NCBI RefSeq assembly: GCF_002293435.1
Contig: NZ_DBDF01000184.1
Span: 1-17,287 of the forward strand
Direction: 5' to 3'
From: Bacteroides sp. UBA939
GTDB taxonomy: Bacteria > Bacteroidota > Bacteroidia > Bacteroidales > Bacteroidaceae
Length of the DNA: 17,287 nucleotides
Below, in pieces: positions 13,448 through 17,287 of this stretch. The notes beneath the pieces were generated by a model that saw only the letters and a list, made by a program, of their open reading frames with translations, was not told the origin of the DNA and did no database searches. Each line of letters starts with the position of its first letter. Position 1 is the stretch's first letter. The translations under genes were made by a program, and so were the position numbers.

Positions 13448-15702
13448 TGTATTTCCTCTATGATTTTAAGTAATCCGGTGGTCAGTTTCGTCAGTTGCTC
13501 CGGTTCAATGATGAAGGGGGGCATGATATATACCAACTTCCCGAATGGGCGTACCCAGATGCCTTCTTCCACAAACCGGCGTTGCATCCATGCCATGTTT
13601 ACCGGATTGCGCACCTCGACTACTCCGATGGCTCCCAACACTCTTACGTCGGCTACTTGCGGCAGATTACGCGCCGGACTAAGCTCGCGATTCAGTTGGG
13701 TTTCGATGCGGCCGACTTTCTCTTTCCAGTTATATTCGGGAGAGGTCAGCAACCGTATGGATGCGCACGCTACCGCACATGCCAATGGATTTCCCATGAA
13801 TGTGGGGCCGTGCATGAATGCCTCGGGCGGATAACAGGAGATAGTGTCTGCTACTTTATTGGTAGTCAGCACGGCTGATAACGTCATGTATCCGCCGGTC
13901 AGGGACTTACCTGTACACATAATGTCCGGTTCCACTCCCGCATGTTCCCAGGCAAAAAGCTTGCCCGTACGCCCGAATCCGGTTGCTATTTCATCAAAAA
14001 TGAGCAGTATGTTGTATTCTTCACAGATTCGTGCTGCCTCCCGTAAGTATTGAGGATGATAAAACCACATTCCGCCTGCACCCTGTACTATTGGTTCCAG
14101 GATAAGGGCAGCTATCTCTTCGTGATGCTCCTTGACCGCATTCCGCAGATGTTGCGCGTCCTCCGCATTCCATTCTCCGCCAAAACGCGAGCGTGGTGAA
14201 GGAACGAAATACCGCACCGGCAGTGCGTCTCCGAATAAAGAGTGCATTCCGGTCACAGGGTCGCATACGGACATTGCATTCCAGGTGTCGCCATGATACC
14301 CGTGCCGGATGGTGATGAAATTCCTTTTCCCGGCAAGATGCGCCTCCGACGAGGACGATTGGCTTTGCGCATACCAGTACTGCACGGCCATCTTCATGGC
14401 TACCTCTACGGCTACCGAACCGGAATCCGCATAAAATATCTTCTGCATGGACGGTGGAATCAGCGGTAAGAGCAGTTTGCCTAACTCGATTGCCGGGTCG
14501 TGTGTTAGCCCCCCAAACATGACATGGGACATTTTGGTGATTTGCTCCTGTGCGGCTTGGTTCAGTGCCGGATGATTGTATCCGTGCACCATGCACCACC
14601 ACGACGACATGCCTTCGATAAGCGTTTGTCCGCTTTCCAGTGTAATAGTGGCCCCGTCTCCCCGTTTCACTTTATATACCGGAAGCGGGTTTGTTGTCGA
14701 TGTATAAGGATGCCACAGGTGCTCCCTGTCGAACTGTGAGTCGCTGAACCGGTATCCCGCTTCTTCTATCAATACCTTGTCCTCGGAAACTTTTGACCCA
14801 AGTGTTGTCAGCAAATCTCCTACAATGGCGGAGTTTACGCCGATGTACAGCGATTTCCGCACTCCGTCTTTGGAGAGTTGCGAACGTCCTCCGGCAAAGC
14901 GTAGATATGCAGTGGGATTGATGAAACGGAATAAGGCGATGGTAGTCAGTACTTCTTCTTCCGTTAGCGAAGCCTGGTTTTCCAATGGGGTTCCCGGGAT
15001 AGGCTGCAACAGGTTAAGTGGTATGGAGGGTACTTCCAGATTTTTCAGTGTGAAAGCGAATTCAATCCGTTGCATGGCGCTTTCGCCCATGCCGATGATG
15101 CCGCCGCAGCAAATGTCCATCCCTGCCCGCCGGGCTGCCGCCAGTGTACGTAGTTTTTCTTCTTGCGTGTGCGTACTGCACAGGGTTGGGAAATAACTGG
15201 GGGCGGTTTCCAGATTGCAATGATAACGCGTTATGCCGGCTGCGCGTAATGCGCGCAACTCTTCTTCGTTCAGCAACCCGAGTGAAGCGCAAAGCTGAAT
15301 GGAGCTTTTCTGTCTCATGTATTGCGCTGCTTCGCATAGTTTCTGCATATTCTTGCCTGAAGGTTTTCGCCCGCTTGTCACTAATGAAAACCGCGCTACG
15401 CCTTGCGACTCGTTATGTTGTGCGTGCCGCAAGCACTCTTCCTTGTCTACGAGGTCGTATATATCTGCTTTCGTCTGGTAATGTGCCGATTGTGCGCACC
15501 ATTTACAGTTCTCGGAGCAACGCCCTGATTTGGCGTTTATAATGGAGCACATGTCAAATTCTTGCGATGCCCGTGCCATAGTAATCTCGTGTGCAGCTTC
15601 ATAAAGGGCTTCCTTGTCGGGCTGTGTAGCCAACCATTCTGCCTCTGTCTGCGTGATAGAAATGTTTTGCAGTACTTTGTTTTTTAATTCTTCTACTGTC
15701 AT
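13444..15702 (-). CDS. bioAB: Fused biotin synthase and DAPA aminotransferase, BioB-BioA order
   Basis: The 752-residue protein carries two enzymes. Residues 1 to about 320 are radical-SAM biotin synthase: C62-x3-C66-x2-C69 (CSENCKWCAQS) binds the catalytic [4Fe-4S] cluster. Residues 325-752 are the PLP aminotransferase that makes DAPA from KAPA with SAM as amino donor. They show HLWHPYTS (328-335), SSWWCMVHGYNHP, D570 in IFDEIATGFGRTG and the PLP lysine K599 in CTGKSLTGG. The two catalyse steps on either side of BioD. In the BioB part the E. coli C128, C188 and R260 positions are kept (C138, C198, R268), but the C97 position is S106 (ARFSLVTSG). Extra cysteines occur at 162, 175 and 199. It is the first bio gene, starting ATGACAGTAGAAG with only a weak ribosome binding site. 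Fusion is real: one open frame, no internal stop, with GYRFSDSQFDREH as linker. Confidence 0.95.
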   Translation of the reverse strand: MTVEELKNKVLQNISITQTEAEWLATQPDKEALYEAAHEITMARASQEFDMCSIINAKSGRCSENCKWCAQSAHYQTKADIYDLVDKEECLRHAQHNESQGVARFSLVTSGRKPSGKNMQKLCEAAQYMRQKSSIQLCASLGLLNEEELRALRAAGITRYHCNLETAPSYFPTLCSTHTQEEKLRTLAAARRAGMDICCGGIIGMGESAMQRIEFAFTLKNLEVPSIPLNLLQPIPGTPLENQASLTEEEVLTTIALFRFINPTAYLRFAGGRSQLSKDGVRKSLYIGVNSAIVGDLLTTLGSKVSEDKVLIEEAGYRFSDSQFDREHLWHPYTSTTNPLPVYKVKRGDGATITLESGQTLIEGMSSWWCMVHGYNHPALNQAAQEQITKMSHVMFGGLTHDPAIELGKLLLPLIPPSMQKIFYADSGSVAVEVAMKMAVQYWYAQSQSSSSEAHLAGKRNFITIRHGYHGDTWNAMSVCDPVTGMHSLFGDALPVRYFVPSPRSRFGGEWNAEDAQHLRNAVKEHHEEIAALILEPIVQGAGGMWFYHPQYLREAARICEEYNILLIFDEIATGFGRTGKLFAWEHAGVEPDIMCTGKSLTGGYMTLSAVLTTNKVADTISCYPPEAFMHGPTFMGNPLACAVACASIRLLTSPEYNWKEKVGRIETQLNRELSPARNLPQVADVRVLGAIGVVEVRNPVNMAWMQRRFVEEGIWVRPFGKLVYIMPPFIIEPEQLTKLTTGLLKIIEEIQ

Positions 15703-15794
15703 ATTCTTGAATGATTTATGTATATTATATGTTACTGAACGATTTCAATTAGCTTCTCTGACAGATTATTAGATTTCTTTTACTAAGGTACGTT

Positions 15795-15838
15795 CCCCTC
15801 CTCTTGGGAGGAGGGGTGCCCAGAGGGCGGGGTGGTAG
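15795..15838. repeat. REP-like GC-rich double hairpin upstream of bioAB
   Basis: CCCCTCCTC (15795-15803) pairs with GAGGAGGGG (15808-15816) around TTGG. A smaller GCCC-AGA-GGGC hairpin follows (15818-15828), then GGGGTGG. The element is far more GC-rich than the flanking intergenic DNA. It resembles interspersed GC-rich repeats I recall from Bacteroidetes genomes, but no second copy lies in this window. Confidence 0.55.
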
Positions 15839-15876
15839 GTGAGAAAAGAATTCATTACTTCAGTATATAACGCAAC

Positions 15877-15926
15877 TGACGCGAACAATACAAATGCTGT
15901 TCATCAGCCTTGTATCGCTCGCGTCA
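15877..15926. promoter_or_regulatory. 50-nt nearly complete dyad between the small ORF and bioAB
   Basis: Nested perfect arms: TGACGCGA (15877-15884) with TCGCGTCA (15919-15926); ATACAA (15888-15893) with TTGTAT (15910-15915); GCTG (15896-15899) with CAGC (15905-15908). They are separated by short internal loops (ACA opposite CGC; AT opposite C), with terminal loop TTCAT. It starts 3 bp beyond the stop of the small - strand ORF. No T tract follows on the - strand (CAGTTGCGTTATATAC), so it is not a standard terminator. It may be an RNA structure in the bio leader or a large DNA operator. It does not show the E. coli BirA half-site sequence. Confidence 0.6.
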
Positions 15927-15929
15927 TCT

Positions 15930-16277
15930 TTATCCGCTCTTATTTATTGTGATATCTGTCTCTTTTTCCCTTGCCGGGTTGGAGCTTACCGGACACAATA
16001 CCGGCCGTATTCTTCTCAAATTAAAAAGAATAAGCAGTTTATCTGCTCCACTTTCATCGCTCGATGATATACCAATATCCGTGTCCCGGCTTTTTCCGTC
16101 GTTTGCTCCACAGTTGTTTGCTCCACTGCTTTTGCAACCTGCTGCTGTTCCGGATTTTTGCTTGGACAGTGAACTGTCCGCTACACTTTTGGGTAAACAA
16201 CCAATAGTGACATTCCGCCCTATGCTGGCAAAAACAGCATAAGCTTTCCGGCTCCATTTCCGGAAACGAATAGTCAT
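15930..16277 (-). CDS. Small uncharacterised basic protein upstream of the biotin operon
   Basis: The ORF encodes 115 residues from ATG 16277 (MTIRFRKWSRKAY), or 123 from GTG 16301 (MKKKQLGRM...). The first 40 residues (FRKWSRKAYAVFASIGRNVTIGCLPKSVADSSLSKQ) look protein-like and recall a short conserved segment I associate with small Bacteroidales proteins, without a known function. The rest is low-complexity, rich in Ser, Gly, Asn and Asp. It includes an imperfect 5-residue duplication (SGANN, CGAND) from a 15-bp repeat at about 16096-16125. There is no signal peptide or membrane segment. The DNA holds several perfect hairpins (15997-16011, 16054-16067, 16164-16179), so part of this region might act as RNA. 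It lies 227 bp before bioAB on the same strand and downstream of a good promoter. Confidence 0.5.
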   Translation of the reverse strand: MTIRFRKWSRKAYAVFASIGRNVTIGCLPKSVADSSLSKQKSGTAAGCKSSGANNCGANDGKSRDTDIGISSSDESGADKLLILFNLRRIRPVLCPVSSNPAREKETDITINKSG

Positions 16278-16357
16278 TCTGCCAAGTTGTTTTTTCTTCA
16301 CGTCGCTATTGATTTAATACCTGTCCGTATATTAGTCTTCTTATATATTTGTTTTTA

Positions 16358-16402
16358 TATATGTACGCGTATCTTCTTGTATATGTACACGCATACATAT
16401 AC
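16358..16402. repeat. Direct repeats 22 bp apart plus a 9-bp dyad in the leader
   Basis: TATATGTACGCGTAT (16358-16372) and TATATGTACACGCAT (16380-16394) match at 13 of 15 positions and start 22 bp apart. The second copy forms a perfect dyad: GTATATGTA (16379-16387) with TACATATAC (16394-16402). The first contains the palindrome TACGCGTA (16365-16372 shifted by one base). They lie about 40-90 bp downstream of the promoter at 16445, where a repressor site or leader structure could act. The 16302-16516 gap holds this and the promoter only. Confidence 0.5.
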
Positions 16403-16444
16403 GTTGAACAATAGAATTCTGAAAACTCTATTATTTATCGGGCG

Positions 16445-16473
16445 CAAACTTACATAAAAATCACGAATTGCAA
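16445..16473 (-). promoter_or_regulatory. Bacteroides-type promoter upstream of the small ORF and biotin operon
   Basis: On the - strand, TAAGTTTG (complement of 16445-16452) matches TAnnTTTG. TTG (complement of 16471-16473) lies 18 bp upstream as the -33 element. Transcription would begin near 16438, giving a leader of about 160 nt to ATG 16277. No equally good promoter was found between 15703 and 15930, so it may also serve bioAB. Confidence 0.65.
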
Positions 16474-16516
16474 GCGTATCCGGTAATAATATTATGAACA
16501 TGCGCTTTATATATCG

Positions 16517-17074
16517 TTACCAACTATCCTCAGTTTGGTCTTCTCCAATAAAGGCGGCAATTCTCTTTTTATATAAATCTACTCCTTCGGCAATATTCTT
16601 TTCTGTTTTCGAGGAACCTATGCCATATACAACGAAAGGTGTCTGCCATAGCATTCCTGAATGTATAGCGCTTACCTGGTAGGGGCGCAGTAATTCATCT
16701 ACTGTGAAACAGTTTCTGCCGCCACTTCGATATGAGTCAAAGTCCGAACCGGTGGTAGTAGCTACCAACAATGGCTTACCTGCCACTGCCGGAGTCTTGG
16801 CTAATTGAATGAATATCTCATCCTGCCATTTCTTTAGTAAAGAAGGCGCCGACATCCAATGAAATGGGAATTGAAGCACCACAGCCTTTGCATGGGAAAC
16901 AACTCTATTCCACACTTCGATGTTGAATACATCCTCACTTTGCATTTCATATAAATTGAATACGGCTACTTCGCCCATATCCCTTATTGCATTCAGCAAT
17001 TCTTTGTTGGCTCGTGAATCTTTCATATTAGGGTGTGCTAATAGAACCACGACTTTTTTTAGATCTCTATCCAT
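16517..17074 (-). CDS. NAD(P)H oxidoreductase, flavodoxin-2 fold (KefF/MdaB-like)
   Basis: The 185-residue protein fits the flavodoxin-like quinone reductase family. It opens with a beta-strand and phosphate-binding turn VVVLLAHPNMKDSRANK (8-24), then has the flavin-contact motif LQFPFHWMSAPSLLKKWQDEIF (67-88), and ATTTGSDFDSYRSGGRNCFTVDELLRPY (105-132). Members bind FMN or FAD and reduce quinones or electrophiles with NAD(P)H in two-electron steps. Some, such as KefF, assist glutathione-gated potassium channels, but no channel gene is in view. The start at 17074 gives MDRDLKKVVVLLAHPN. It has its own candidate promoter 43 bp upstream, and its stop lies 43 bp before the -33 end of the bio leader promoter, so it is probably a single-gene unit. 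Confidence 0.88.
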   Translation of the reverse strand: MDRDLKKVVVLLAHPNMKDSRANKELLNAIRDMGEVAVFNLYEMQSEDVFNIEVWNRVVSHAKAVVLQFPFHWMSAPSLLKKWQDEIFIQLAKTPAVAGKPLLVATTTGSDFDSYRSGGRNCFTVDELLRPYQVSAIHSGMLWQTPFVVYGIGSSKTEKNIAEGVDLYKKRIAAFIGEDQTEDSW

Positions 17075-17116
17075 AATGCTTTCTTGGTATTGTTAATGAA
17101 TAATTATAATAATGAG

Positions 17117-17124
17117 CAAAAGTA
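17117..17124 (-). promoter_or_regulatory. Candidate -7 element for the NAD(P)H oxidoreductase gene
   Basis: The - strand reads TACTTTTG, an exact TAnnTTTG match, 43 bp before ATG 17074. The expected -33 region is T-rich (ATTTTTAT) but lacks a perfect TTTG. The surrounding 17075-17228 stretch is very AT-rich with no gene. Confidence 0.55.
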
Positions 17125-17228
17125 ATAAATTGTTTGGTAAATAAAAATTTATTATTTAAATTTAGTAAATATTAAAAAAACGTTTATCAACTGTATCAAC
17201 CATAAAGTACACTCTCAGAAAGATATTC

Positions 17229-17263
17229 TTCATCCGCAGATTTCGCAGATAACGCAGATTAGG
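17229..17263. repeat. Half copy of the CGCAGAT interspersed repeat
   Basis: TTCATCCGCAGAT followed by nine-base units CGCAGATTT, CGCAGATAA and CGCAGATTA (17235-17261) matches the left arm of the repeat at 4495-4530 at all but four positions or so. The opposite arm is not seen before the window ends and may lie beyond it. Confidence 0.7.
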
Positions 17264-17287
17264 TATTGAAGTTTCGCATCTTGTCTG

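Noticed and set aside
14021..14602. 193-codon - strand frame within bioAB
   Set aside because: It is out of frame with the aminotransferase domain, which shows all its motifs uninterrupted.
15910..16242. 110-codon + strand frame opposite the small ORF
   Set aside because: It begins with a non-ATG codon inside the 50-nt dyad, has no ribosome binding site and reads as a Leu/Ser-rich antisense shadow.
15703..16516. E. coli-type BirA operator before bioAB
   Set aside because: No pair of TTGTAAAC and GTTTACAA half-sites was found. ATACAA with TTGTAT at 15888-15915 has the wrong orientation and sequence.

Overview
The window looks like a chromosomal segment of a Bacteroides-type (Bacteroidales) gut anaerobe. 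The evidence is internal: a Bacteroidetes-style HU-related protein, a TonB-dependent receptor with an N-terminal carboxypeptidase-regulatory-like domain, a fused BioB-BioA protein in a biotin operon that uses BioC and BioG, and several candidate promoters with the Bacteroides -7 motif TAnnTTTG. Coding density is high. No rRNA, tRNA, transposase or phage gene was seen.

Layout, left to right. (1) 1-730: an HU-related DNA-binding protein on the + strand. It is preceded by three exact-length 22-bp tandem repeats and followed by an in-frame relic beyond its TAG stop. (2) 727-4410, - strand: a short QueG-like double [4Fe-4S] protein lies downstream of gcvP (glycine decarboxylase), with a clear intrinsic terminator between them. 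(3) 4411-4657: an intergenic stretch with a large inverted repeat built from 9-nt units; a half copy of the same repeat family sits at 17229-17263. (4) 4658-6815, - strand: a lipoprotein with DUF3298-like features, then rsmG, then a glyoxalase-II-like metallo-beta-lactamase, probably one operon from a promoter near 6870. (5) 6955-10045, + strand: a Cys/His-rich exported small protein, a TonB-dependent receptor and a periplasmic HMA (MxCxxC) protein, together a probable metal-handling module. It ends at a bidirectional terminator shared with the biotin operon. (6) 10169-15702, - strand: the biotin operon in transcription order bioAB (fused), bioF, bioG, bioC, bioD. It covers BioC/BioG pimeloyl-ACP methyl ester chemistry through KAPA, DAPA and dethiobiotin to biotin. 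(7) 15703-16516: the region upstream of bioAB, holding a good promoter, a small uncharacterised ORF, a REP-like GC-rich element and an unusual density of perfect dyads. (8) 16517-17074, - strand: a flavodoxin-fold NAD(P)H oxidoreductase with its own candidate promoter.

The points most worth following are the BioB half of BioAB, which lacks the Cys matching E. coli C97 but has extra Cys residues; the hairpin-rich region and small ORF upstream of the biotin operon; the three-gene metal module; and the two places where repeats recur with a 22-bp period. All alignments to E. coli proteins and family assignments are from memory. No database search was run.
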